Shown here: piece by piece, positions 1-5,269 of the stretch | Numbering within the stretch: position 1 is the first letter of the stretch | Layout: every line of letters begins with the position of its first letter | From: Eubacterium sp. CAG:252 | GTDB taxonomy: Bacteria; Bacillota; Clostridia; Lachnospirales; Lachnospiraceae | Assembly (NCBI GenBank): GCA_000436535.1 | Contig: FR886305.1 | Coordinates: 12,810 to 18,103, forward strand | Length of the DNA stretch: 5,294 nt | Direction of reading: 5' to 3' | The notes under the pieces: model-generated | Seen by the model: the letters and a program-made list of their open reading frames with translations, nothing else | What the model was told of the DNA's origin: nothing | Database searches by the model: none | Made by a program: the position numbers and the translations under genes

Positions 1-650
1 CCACGTCTGAATTCTGATACTACACGGCCCTTCTTATAAGCTATCTCATCCAGCTTGTCCCTGTCTGGCATCATAAACACAAATAACGGTGTTATGATAT
101 ATCCAAGGACTCCTCCTGATGTGTTACATATAAGGTCGTCCACATCAAAAAATCTATACGGATATTTGTATATTCCATATAAACCTGATAACTGTGTAAG
201 CTCAAAGAACAGGCTGTAAAGGAACGAAAATATGAGCACCTGCCACCATGGTCTTTTGAAATAATATCTTAAATAAACTCCGAATGGCACAAGCAGCAAT
301 ATATTAAATACTATCTGCCAGAACTCTGAATTTTTCAACAAATTAATATATGTTGATGGCTCTGAAAAAACTATTCCTGATGTAGCAATAGTTCTTCTTA
401 CAGCATCAAATGGCACAAGCAGCATACTTGCAGTATTAGGTGTTACCGACTCCCTTGGTGGAAGAGGCAGAACCGTCATAAAAAAAGATGTAAGCATATA
501 GAATATAAATGTATACACTATCCCTGTTCTTAGAACAAGAAGTGAACCATATTTATGATATTCATATAATATATATGGTATCGTAAATATAATTGCAAGT
601 ATTGGGAATATATAGCATGCTGATATTATTGGTTTTAAGTATACTTCCAT
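1..650 (-). CDS. VanZ-family integral membrane protein, N-terminal 216 codons (partial, runs off left edge)
   Basis: Reading the minus strand from an ATG at 650-648 gives 216 codons with no stop before the window edge. An AGGAGA ribosome site lies about 5 bases upstream (655-660). Hydrophobic segments sit near residues 5-28, 40-63, 111-127, 132-150 and 178-198. The VanZ signature is clear: NILLLVPFG (116-124), then E150, Q153, R166, D169, D171-D172, N176 and G179-G180 in the order seen across PF04892. The tail (MPDRDKLDEIAYKKGR) resembles the linker of Firmicutes VanZ-RDD fusions, so an RDD membrane domain probably follows outside the window; that is inference. VanZ of Tn1546 gives low-level teicoplanin resistance, but chromosomal homologues are mostly uncharacterised envelope proteins, so no resistance is claimed. 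It is transcribed divergently from uppP. Confidence 0.87.
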   Translation of the reverse strand, partial: MEVYLKPIISACYIFPILAIIFTIPYILYEYHKYGSLLVLRTGIVYTFIFYMLTSFFMTVLPLPPRESVTPNTASMLLVPFDAVRRTIATSGIVFSEPSTYINLLKNSEFWQIVFNILLLVPFGVYLRYYFKRPWWQVLIFSFLYSLFFELTQLSGLYGIYKYPYRFFDVDDLICNTSGGVLGYIITPLFVFMMPDRDKLDEIAYKKGRVVSEFRR

Positions 651-731
651 AGTTTCTCCTCATCTGTTATACATATTTAATATTGTCAGGGTTAAATGTC
701 TTAAAAGATTACATAGCCTTATTATTTTGTA

Positions 732-759
732 AGTATAGCATAATTTTATGATAAGTCTA
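732..759 (-). promoter_or_regulatory. Candidate promoter for the VanZ-family gene
   Basis: On the minus strand, TAGACT (759-754; 4 of 6 matches to TTGACA) is separated by 16 bases from TATACT (737-732). The -10 is preceded by TGC, giving an extended -10 (TGCTATACT). Transcription would begin near 725, leaving a leader of about 75 bases before the start codon at 650. This is a pattern match only. Confidence 0.45.
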
Positions 760-886
760 TGAATTTTATATTTAAGTTCTCATTAATAATCTCTATGATT
801 AACGTAAATATCATCTAAAGGACTAGTAAAATTATCAACATTACATAAATAATAAGAAAATTCTGTAATTCTGTTGTTGACACACC

Positions 887-900
887 CGCATTTCAATGCG
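887..900. promoter_or_regulatory. Perfect 14-bp palindrome in the divergent intergenic region
   Basis: CGCATT-TC-AATGCG is a perfect 6-base inverted repeat with a 2-base centre, lying in otherwise very AT-rich DNA between the VanZ and uppP promoters. It sits 5 bases after a consensus-like TTGACA (877-882) that has no convincing -10 partner. The size and symmetry suit a dimeric regulator, but nothing in the window names one. The remainder of 651-1050, apart from the two promoters and the leader hairpin, shows no gene. Confidence 0.25.
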
Positions 901-959
901 AAAATAACGTGTAGTCATGTAGAAATATATTTTTGCTTTTTAGTATTTTAATGTTATAT

Positions 960-988
960 TTTTCAGGCATGAATGTTTTTTCTATAAT
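960..988 (+). promoter_or_regulatory. Candidate promoter for uppP
   Basis: A perfect TATAAT (983-988) lies 17 bases after TTTTCA (960-965; 4 of 6 matches to TTGACA). The start of transcription would be near 995, giving a leader of about 55 bases that contains the hairpin at 1003-1033. A weaker alternative is TTGCTT (933-938) with TATATT (955-960), spaced 16 bases. Confidence 0.5.
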
Positions 989-1002
989 AAAATGTGACTA
1001 TA

Positions 1003-1033
1003 GCGGAATATACATAAGAATAGAATAATCCGC
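1003..1033 (+). promoter_or_regulatory. Hairpin in the uppP 5' leader
   Basis: GCGGAATAT (1003-1011) can pair with ATAATCCGC (1025-1033): eight pairs and one A-A mismatch, with a 13-base loop. It lies between the candidate promoter and the GGAGG ribosome site (1042-1046). There is no T-tract, so it is not an intrinsic terminator. It could stabilise the mRNA 5' end or affect translation; its role is unknown. Confidence 0.35.
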
Positions 1034-1050
1034 ATCTGAATGGAGGAATA

Positions 1051-1917
1051 ATGTTAGAGATTTTAAAAGCGGTGCTTTTCGGTATCGTAGAAGGTATTAC
1101 AGAGTGGCTCCCTATAAGCAGTACAGGACATATGATTCTGCTTAATGAAATTATGCCACTTAAAGTATCTGAAGCATTTTACAGTATGTTTGAAGTAGTT
1201 ATCCAGCTTGGTGCTATCCTTGCTGTAGTTATTCTTTTCTGGCATCAATTATGGCCTTTTGGAAAGAAAAACAACAAAGAACCACTTGCTGAAAGTGGTG
1301 CCGGTGCTTATGTAAAATGGGATATATTCAAGTTATGGTTTCACATTCTTGTATCATGTGTTCCAGCCGCTATAGTTGGTATACTTTTTGATGAACAGCT
1401 TGAAGCCTTATTCTACAACTACACAACTGTTGCTATTATGCTTATAATCTTTGGTGTTGCATTTATCATCGTTGAAACTATGCACCACGGAAAGAAGCCT
1501 AAAGTACGTAACCTTACAGGAATTACTTATAAGCTTGCTTTCTATATCGGACTTTTCCAGCTTATAGCTGCTATATTCCCAGGAACTTCACGTTCTGGTG
1601 CAACTATAGTTGGTGCTCTTATCCTCGGTGTTTCAAGAACAGTAGCTGCTGAATACACTTTCTTCCTTGCTGTTCCTGTTATGTTTGGCGCAAGCCTTCT
1701 TAAAGGCGTAAAGTTCCTTATGCATAACTCTATGACATCTATGGAATGTACTATTCTTATCGTTGGTATGGTTGTAGCATTTGTTGTATCTTTAGTAGTT
1801 ATCAAGTTCCTTATGGGATACATCAAAAAGCACGACTTCAAGGTATTTGGATGGTACAGAATTGTACTGGGTATAATCGTGCTTATATGTGGCTTTGCGG
1901 GAGTTATCGGAGTGTAA
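1051..1917 (+). CDS. uppP: Undecaprenyl-diphosphate phosphatase (UppP/BacA)
   Basis: This integral membrane enzyme removes a phosphate from undecaprenyl pyrophosphate, recycling the lipid carrier used for peptidoglycan and other wall polymers. Raised levels give bacitracin resistance. The 288 residues match the family's usual length, and several hydrophobic segments span the protein. Both family signatures are present. The N-terminal block is EGITEWLPISSTGH, with E14, E18, S24 and H27 matching E. coli E17, E21, S27 and H30. The second is PGTSRSG (177-183), whose R181 matches R174. GGAGG lies 4 bases before the ATG, which starts exactly at the expected N-terminus. The gene stands alone, divergent from the VanZ gene and convergent with the CMD-cupin gene. 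No frameshift or missing catalytic residue is seen. Confidence 0.97.
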   Translation: MLEILKAVLFGIVEGITEWLPISSTGHMILLNEIMPLKVSEAFYSMFEVVIQLGAILAVVILFWHQLWPFGKKNNKEPLAESGAGAYVKWDIFKLWFHILVSCVPAAIVGILFDEQLEALFYNYTTVAIMLIIFGVAFIIVETMHHGKKPKVRNLTGITYKLAFYIGLFQLIAAIFPGTSRSGATIVGALILGVSRTVAAEYTFFLAVPVMFGASLLKGVKFLMHNSMTSMECTILIVGMVVAFVVSLVVIKFLMGYIKKHDFKVFGWYRIVLGIIVLICGFAGVIGV

Positions 1918-1959
1918 GACTTAATAGTTCTACATTCAGGTAAATGTAATATCTGCCTG

Positions 1960-1992
1960 CTGTGTTTATTAAGATACAGATTTTTACTTTTT
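1960..1992 (+). terminator. Weak candidate terminator after uppP
   Basis: CTGTGT (1960-1965) pairs with ATACAG (1974-1979) including one G-U pair, with an 8-base loop, followed by TTTTTACTTTTT (1981-1992). The stem is short and AT-rich, so this is at best a partial terminator; the hairpin at 2033-2074 is the better candidate. Confidence 0.3.
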
Positions 1993-2032
1993 GACCCAGA
2001 CATTTAATATTACATTAAAATGTATAATATAA

Positions 2033-2078
2033 AAGCGGTATTTCTAAGACCATAAAAGTCATGAAATACCGCTTATTT
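2033..2078. terminator. Bidirectional terminator between uppP and the CMD-cupin gene
   Basis: AAGCGGTATTTC (2033-2044) and GAAATACCGCTT (2063-2074) form a perfect 12-base stem around an 18-base loop that holds a small GAC/GTC inner stem. The right arm runs into ATTTCTT on the plus strand. On the minus strand the stem is followed by TTTTATATTATA. It lies between two convergent genes, as expected for a shared terminator. Confidence 0.72.
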
Positions 2079-2095
2079 CTTAATATGCTGTTTTA

Positions 2096-2863
2096 TTACT
2101 TTAACTTGCCATACTCTTCATCTGTAACAGGCTCACACCATTCGTTCGATGTTTCCTCACCCGGTACCTCAACAGCCAGATGTGAAAACCAGCTATCTGG
2201 TGCTGCACCATGCCAGTGCTTAACTTCTGCTGGAATATTAATGCAGTCGCCCGGCTTTAATTCTATAGCTTCCTTTCCTTCCTCCTGATAGTAACCACGT
2301 CCGGCTACACATACGAGAATTTGTCCTCCACCGCTCTTTGCGTGGTGAATATGCCAGTTATTTCTACATGCTGGTTCAAATGTTACATTGAATATACCTA
2401 CCTGACTTGTAGAAACTGGTGCAAGAAAACTCTTTCCGCTAAAGTACTGTGCAAAACCATCGTTAGGTGCTCCGATAGGAAATACCATCTGCTTTGCATG
2501 TGCTCTCATTTCTTCATCATCATATGGAAGGTCACCCTCTGCCACTTCCCATACTTCCTTTGCAAGATTAAATACTGCCCACGCCTTTGGCCAGCCTGCA
2601 TAGAAAGCTGTGTGTGTTATAACTGCTGCTATTTCCTTCTGTGTTACGCCGTGTGCCTTAGCATTCTGAAGATGAAACTTGAGTGAAGAATCTGTAATAC
2701 CCATAGACATAAGTGCTACTACTGTTATGATACTTCTTGTCTTTACATCAATATTCTGATTATTCCAGTTTTCTCCGAAAAGCACATCATCATTAAAATG
2801 TGCGAATTCTGGAGCAAATTCATTAAGTGCTGTTCTTCCTGCTGTCTGTACTATTTTTTTCAT
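2096..2863 (-). CDS. Carboxymuconolactone decarboxylase family protein fused to a C-terminal cupin domain
   Basis: The 255 residues hold two domains. Residues 1-110 are CMD/AhpD-like (PF02627): FNDDVLFGENW (23-33), a helical core with H64 and H84, and YAGWPKA (88-94). There is no CxxC pair, so it is not an AhpD-type peroxidase partner. Residues about 150-235 are a cupin barrel. Motif 1 has H171, H173 and H174, with Q181 where the usual Glu ligand stands; motif 2 is GDCINIP with H216 and H218. A metal site is therefore likely. The architecture is known in anaerobes, but the substrate is not; a small-molecule lactone or redox role is only inference. The protein looks complete from its first residue. 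Its ATG overlaps the stop of the AKR remnant (TAATG), and no strong ribosome site of its own is seen (GGCGGG lies about 9 bases upstream), suggesting translational coupling. Confidence 0.9.
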   Translation of the reverse strand: MKKIVQTAGRTALNEFAPEFAHFNDDVLFGENWNNQNIDVKTRSIITVVALMSMGITDSSLKFHLQNAKAHGVTQKEIAAVITHTAFYAGWPKAWAVFNLAKEVWEVAEGDLPYDDEEMRAHAKQMVFPIGAPNDGFAQYFSGKSFLAPVSTSQVGIFNVTFEPACRNNWHIHHAKSGGGQILVCVAGRGYYQEEGKEAIELKPGDCINIPAEVKHWHGAAPDSWFSHLAVEVPGEETSNEWCEPVTDEEYGKLK

Positions 2864-3060
2864 TATATTGCACCCGCCGAATAACCATTAGCAGTATCAA
2901 AAAAATCAATTCCAAGTCCAAGTGCATGTTTTACCATATCCTCTGTATCACTTTCATCAAGTGTCCAGTCATGCATAGTGCCTGCCTTACCAAAGCTCAT
3001 ACATCCAACGCATACCTTTGATACCTCAATATCGGTGTTACCAAGCTTTGTATACTCCAT
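2863..3060 (-). pseudogene. Aldo/keto reductase, N-terminal 65-codon remnant
   Basis: The frame begins like a YajO-type aldo/keto reductase: MEYTKLGNTDIEVSKVCVGC, SFG (22-24), and the DTANGYSAG block (55-63) that carries D55 and Y60, two of the four catalytic residues. Intact family members have roughly 300 or more residues, with a catalytic Lys and His further on. Here the frame ends two codons after YSAG in a TAA that overlaps the next gene's ATG. The catalytic Lys and His, most of the (beta/alpha)8 barrel and the NADPH site are missing, so it cannot be a working reductase. A deletion joining the AKR gene to the start of the CMD-cupin gene explains the junction best. The ribosome site is weak (AAGATGG, about 10 bases upstream). 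The remnant may persist as a translated leader for the downstream gene. Confidence 0.82.
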
Positions 3061-3116
3061 ATTTGTTATCCATCTTTTCTGCTTTCTATTTTTTCAAACT
3101 ATTAAATTTTCACGCT

Positions 3117-3147
3117 ATTAAAAAAGATGCCCTTTATGGACATCTTT
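3117..3147 (-). terminator. Intrinsic terminator of the C_GCAxxG_C_C gene
   Basis: On the minus strand, AAAGATGTCC pairs with GGGCATCTTT (10 pairs, one G-U) around the loop ATAAA (stem 3123-3147), followed directly by a six-T run (3122-3117). It lies about 75 bases after the stop of the gene ending at 3222 and before the AKR remnant. The two downstream frames therefore need either their own promoter or read-through; no convincing promoter is visible between 3123 and 3061. Confidence 0.82.
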
Positions 3148-3221
3148 AATATAATATTATTCAGTTGCTATGTCTAATACCTATTCTGTCAATCACATTA
3201 TGCCCAAAAAGCATTATAGTT

Positions 3222-3614
3222 TTACTTATTTTCCATAGAGTCTATGAGTTCTATTGCTTCTTTAATCATGCAGTCACAATGTGTTTTCTTATCTCCGCCC
3301 TTAGCTGCATTGACACGTAGAAGGTCTACACAATTAATATTTCCCTCATGATTATTAGCTATTGTCTTACGGAATTGATTAATCTTAGCAGGGTCATCTA
3401 TACCTTTAGCTCCAAGTACCATCAATGCACTTGTAATAGCTCCGCATACACTTCCATTTTTCATACCACCGCCGAAGTTACTTCCTATTGCACCCGCCAT
3501 ATCTTCTGACAGCCCCAGCTCGTCTGCATATGCACACATAATTGTCTGGGCACAATTATGCACCATAGGCTGCTCATTTCTAAGTTCCATTGCTTTTTTT
3601 ACATGTTTATTCAT
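3222..3614 (-). CDS. C_GCAxxG_C_C family putative redox protein
   Basis: The 130 residues match the small putative redox-active family with four conserved Cys (TIGR01909/PF09719), typically about 140 residues long. Seen here are HNCAQ (C21), FGGGMKNGSVCGA (C57), INCVDLL (C95) and HCDCM (C113, C115), plus an extra C27. In the CGAxxG motif the last Gly is replaced by Ser62. No signal peptide or membrane segment is seen, so it is probably cytosolic. The biochemical role is unknown; electron transfer or metal binding is inferred from the cysteines. The start at 3614 is chosen because the family homology begins just after it, GGAG lies upstream (about 11 bases), and a promoter at 3670-3643 falls inside the longer frame that opens with TTG at 3701. 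It ends in its own terminator. Confidence 0.88.
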   Translation of the reverse strand: MNKHVKKAMELRNEQPMVHNCAQTIMCAYADELGLSEDMAGAIGSNFGGGMKNGSVCGAITSALMVLGAKGIDDPAKINQFRKTIANNHEGNINCVDLLRVNAAKGGDKKTHCDCMIKEAIELIDSMENK

Positions 3615-3642
3615 AATTGTATTATCTCCGTTTCTCTTATAA

Positions 3643-3670
3643 AATATACTCAGGTTGTCTGAAATGTAAA
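3643..3670 (-). promoter_or_regulatory. Candidate promoter for the C_GCAxxG_C_C gene
   Basis: On the minus strand, TTTACA (3670-3665; 5 of 6) is followed after 16 bases by TATATT (3648-3643; 5 of 6). Transcription would begin near 3636, about 22 bases before the ATG at 3614. This supports the shorter start over TTG-3701. Confidence 0.5.
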
Positions 3671-3745
3671 TGACTGCTCCGTATGACTGTTCGTTCGTCA
3701 ATGGCGCAGGAAAAATAAATGTCCGCTTCGCAGCCGCTTACTTTG
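3665..3745. repeat. GC-rich islet, possible dispersed intergenic repeat
   Basis: About 80 bases are roughly half G+C by eye, inside DNA that is strongly AT-rich on the distal side. The segment holds short internal repeats: ATGACTG twice on the plus strand (3670-3676 and 3683-3689), tandem TTCG/TTCGTC, and CCGCTT twice (3723-3728, 3734-3739). It also contains a 28-codon plus-strand frame (3670-3756, beginning MTAPYDC) without a ribosome site. Such abrupt composition suggests an inserted or multicopy element, but no second copy lies in this window. The rest of 3615-3929 holds only promoter-like sites and AT-rich DNA. Confidence 0.3.
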
Positions 3746-3755
3746 CTTTTTGCTA

Positions 3756-3764
3756 ATTATATCA
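3756..3764 (-). promoter_or_regulatory. Possible second, extended -10 promoter upstream of the C_GCAxxG_C_C gene
   Basis: TGATATAAT on the minus strand is a perfect extended -10. The -35 position 17 bases away (ATGCAG) is poor. Transcripts would pass through the GC-rich islet and have a leader of about 135 bases. Confidence 0.3.
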
Positions 3765-3823
3765 TATTTATCTATTATCTGCATATAAATGTATATTCTT
3801 TTTAAATATTTTATAAATTTTTA

Positions 3824-3852
3824 TTGACACTATCAAGAAAATGCTTTATATT
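3824..3852 (+). promoter_or_regulatory. Strong sigma-A-type promoter ahead of the Rpn-family remnant
   Basis: A perfect TTGACA (3824-3829) is separated by exactly 17 bases from TATATT (3847-3852; 5 of 6). Transcription would begin near 3859, about 70 bases before the ATG at 3930. It is the best promoter match in the window and still reads into the decayed gene and on toward azlC. Confidence 0.6.
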
Positions 3853-3929
3853 ATGGATATATTATTTATACAGATTGCAATTTATATTCCTAATATACTA
3901 TTCTATAATTAATTTACGAAAGGCGATAT

Positions 3930-4428
3930 ATGAGTGTACAACTTAAGAATAAACATACTATACTATGACCTACGATGCTCTTAGTTACATTAAAGAATAC
4001 AATAACATTAAAAATAAACACAAGATTAATAAGGAACATTTTAATTTCCCTGAAGGTTTTCTGTCCGGAATTAATAAAGATGATAAGTTTCATCCTGTCA
4101 TTACCATTGTTCTTTATTATGGTGAAACGCCGTGGGATGGTCCGATGTGCCTGTCTGATATGATGGTTCATATGCCTGAACATATCCGTCCATTTTTCTC
4201 TGATTATAAGTTAAATCTCGTCCAGATACTTGATTCCGACAGACTCCCCTTTTATAATAAAGATGTTAAGAACCTTTTTCATATTATCAGATACATTTAT
4301 AAAAAGGATTTATCATATATGAAAAGTACCAGTCGTATACTATTGACTATGAAGTTATTGAACTAATCAGTGTTATCACTGATAATCCTAAGTTACTAAA
4401 TCTATATAGTAGTCAGAACGAACATTTG
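3930..4428 (+). pseudogene. Rpn-family recombination-promoting nuclease/putative transposase (PF04754-like), degraded
   Basis: An ATG at 3930 with an AAAGG ribosome site opens a 12-codon frame (MSVQLKNKHTIL) that ends at 3968. From 3965 the overlapping frame gives the family's middle region: MTYDALSYIKEYNN, FLSGINKDDKFHP, the VLYYGETPWDGP hallmark and DYKLNLVQI. The usual roughly 80-100 N-terminal residues with the PD-(D/E)XK nuclease core are absent, so catalysis is lost. Frame 3965 stops at 4366, but family-like sequence continues in another frame from 4318 (YEKYQSYTIDYEVIELISVITDNPK), so two extra bases in the TATATA run at 4315-4320 explain the shift. Homology fades at about 4425, just before the azlC ribosome site, so the C-terminus is lost too. 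Intact relatives promote RecA-independent recombination. Confidence 0.8.
4358..4386 (+). promoter_or_regulatory. Candidate azlC promoter with an 18-bp dyad in its spacer
   Basis: TTGAAC (4358-4363; 4 of 6) and GATAAT (4381-4386; 5 of 6) are spaced 17 bases. The spacer is almost filled by a perfect inverted repeat, ATCAGTG-TTAT-CACTGAT (4366-4383), which also overlaps the -10. The site lies in former coding sequence of the Rpn gene (residues LISVITDN), so the dyad may be chance or may have been adopted as an operator. Transcription would begin near 4393, about 50 bases before the azlC ATG. Confidence 0.4.
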
Positions 4429-4444
4429 ACTAAGAGGAATTACT

Positions 4445-5188
4445 ATGAAACTAAAAGCACTAAAAACTGCATTTCCATATACAATACCAATACTTACGGG
4501 ATTTTGTTTTCTTGGATTTGCATATGGAATATATATGAATACATTGGGATTTTCATTTATATATCCTTTATTTATGAGTATGCTTATATTCGGCGGTTCT
4601 CTTGAATTCGTCACAGCAACTATGCTTCTTTCACCCTTTGCACCTGTACAGGTATTTATTATGGCATTTCTTATACAGGCAAGACACCTGTTTTACGGCA
4701 TATCCATGCTTGATAAGTTCAAAGGAATGGGCTGGAAAAAATTCTATCTTATATTTGGAATGTGTGACGAAACATTTTCTGTTAACTACACTGCCAATAT
4801 TCCAGAAAATGTTGACAAAGGCTGGTTTATGTTTTTCGTCACGCTGCTTAATCAGATATACTGGGTATTAAGCGCTACTATAGGCTGTATTATCGGTTCG
4901 CTGCTACAGTTTGATACAGCAGGAATAAGCTTTGTTATGACAGCTATGTTTGTTGTAATCTTCATTGAACAATGGCTTAAGGAAGAATGCCATATATCAT
5001 CACTCATCGGATTATTCACATCCATAGTATGCCTGATAATATTTGGCGCTGACTCTTTTATAATTCCGACTATGGCTGTTATCATTATACTTCTCACTGT
5101 TTCAAGAAATAAGCTTGAACAGAGTGACAATAATATCAACATTGACAAGACATGCAAAACAGCGGCTTCTGTTTATGACAATGACTAA
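4445..5188 (+). CDS. azlC: AzlC-family branched-chain amino acid exporter subunit
   Basis: The 247 residues make a hydrophobic membrane protein of the AzlC family (PF03591), the larger partner of the AzlCD exporter, which in Bacillus subtilis gives 4-azaleucine resistance by exporting branched-chain amino acids. Family marks are GFAYGIY (24-30), FGGSLEFV (49-56), QARHLFYG (78-85) and CDETFSV (107-113). Hydrophobic segments lie near 10-30, 38-63, 66-80, 127-156, 161-177, 184-200 and 203-219, followed by a polar tail of about 28 residues. AAGAGG (4432-4437) is 7 bases before the ATG. The frame is intact and near the usual 230-250 residues. It normally needs AzlD, which here appears truncated 30 bases downstream, so export activity is doubtful unless another copy exists. 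B. subtilis azl is controlled by the Lrp-type AzlB; none is seen here. Confidence 0.93.
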   Translation: MKLKALKTAFPYTIPILTGFCFLGFAYGIYMNTLGFSFIYPLFMSMLIFGGSLEFVTATMLLSPFAPVQVFIMAFLIQARHLFYGISMLDKFKGMGWKKFYLIFGMCDETFSVNYTANIPENVDKGWFMFFVTLLNQIYWVLSATIGCIIGSLLQFDTAGISFVMTAMFVVIFIEQWLKEECHISSLIGLFTSIVCLIIFGADSFIIPTMAVIIILLTVSRNKLEQSDNNINIDKTCKTAASVYDND

Positions 5189-5218
5189 TTATTCAATAAT
5201 AACGAGGTTAAATGCTAT

Positions 5219-5269
5219 ATGACTATATCACAACAAATAAGAGTGTGTGAAACTTTTTCTGTAAATTAA
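5219..5269 (+). pseudogene. azlD: azlD, N-terminal fragment
   Basis: Thirty bases after azlC, an ATG at 5219 opens MTISQQI, which resembles the conserved start of AzlD proteins (MTxSQxI), the small roughly 100-residue partner expected here. ACGAGG lies about 11 bases upstream. After seven codons the resemblance ends (RVCETFSVN) and the frame stops at 5267-5269, with no AzlD membrane segment in any frame of the remaining 25 bases. The break point at about 5239 coincides with sequence that looks like a transposon end. With so few residues the assignment rests mainly on position. Confidence 0.5.

Noticed and set aside
877..905. TTGACA at 877-882 as a uppP promoter
   Set aside because: No acceptable -10 lies 16-18 bases downstream; the TATAAT at 983-988 is much better placed.
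1542..2003. 153-codon open frame on the minus strand opposite uppP
   Set aside because: It lies almost wholly antisense to the well-conserved uppP coding sequence, is of low-complexity composition and matches no family I recognise.
2321..2686. 121-codon plus-strand frame opposite the CMD-cupin gene
   Set aside because: It is antisense to an intact conserved gene, very Cys-rich in the way of a shadow frame, and has no ribosome site.
3615..3701. N-terminal extension of the C_GCAxxG_C_C protein to a TTG start at 3701
   Set aside because: There is no ribosome site before the TTG, the extra 29 residues do not resemble the family, and a good promoter lies within them.
3670..3756. 28-codon plus-strand frame MTAPYDC... 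as a small gene
   Set aside because: It has no ribosome site and lies within the repeat-like islet; kept only as part of that finding.
3914..4183. 89-codon minus-strand frame opposite the Rpn remnant
   Set aside because: The plus strand shows clear Rpn-family motifs over the same bases, so this is a shadow frame.
4852..5157. 101-codon minus-strand frame inside azlC
   Set aside because: Antisense to conserved azlC coding sequence, with no family resemblance.
5212..5250. 12-residue frame starting MLYDY after azlC, with GAGG 4 bases upstream
   Set aside because: It stops after 12 codons and resembles nothing; the overlapping frame at 5219 resembles AzlD.
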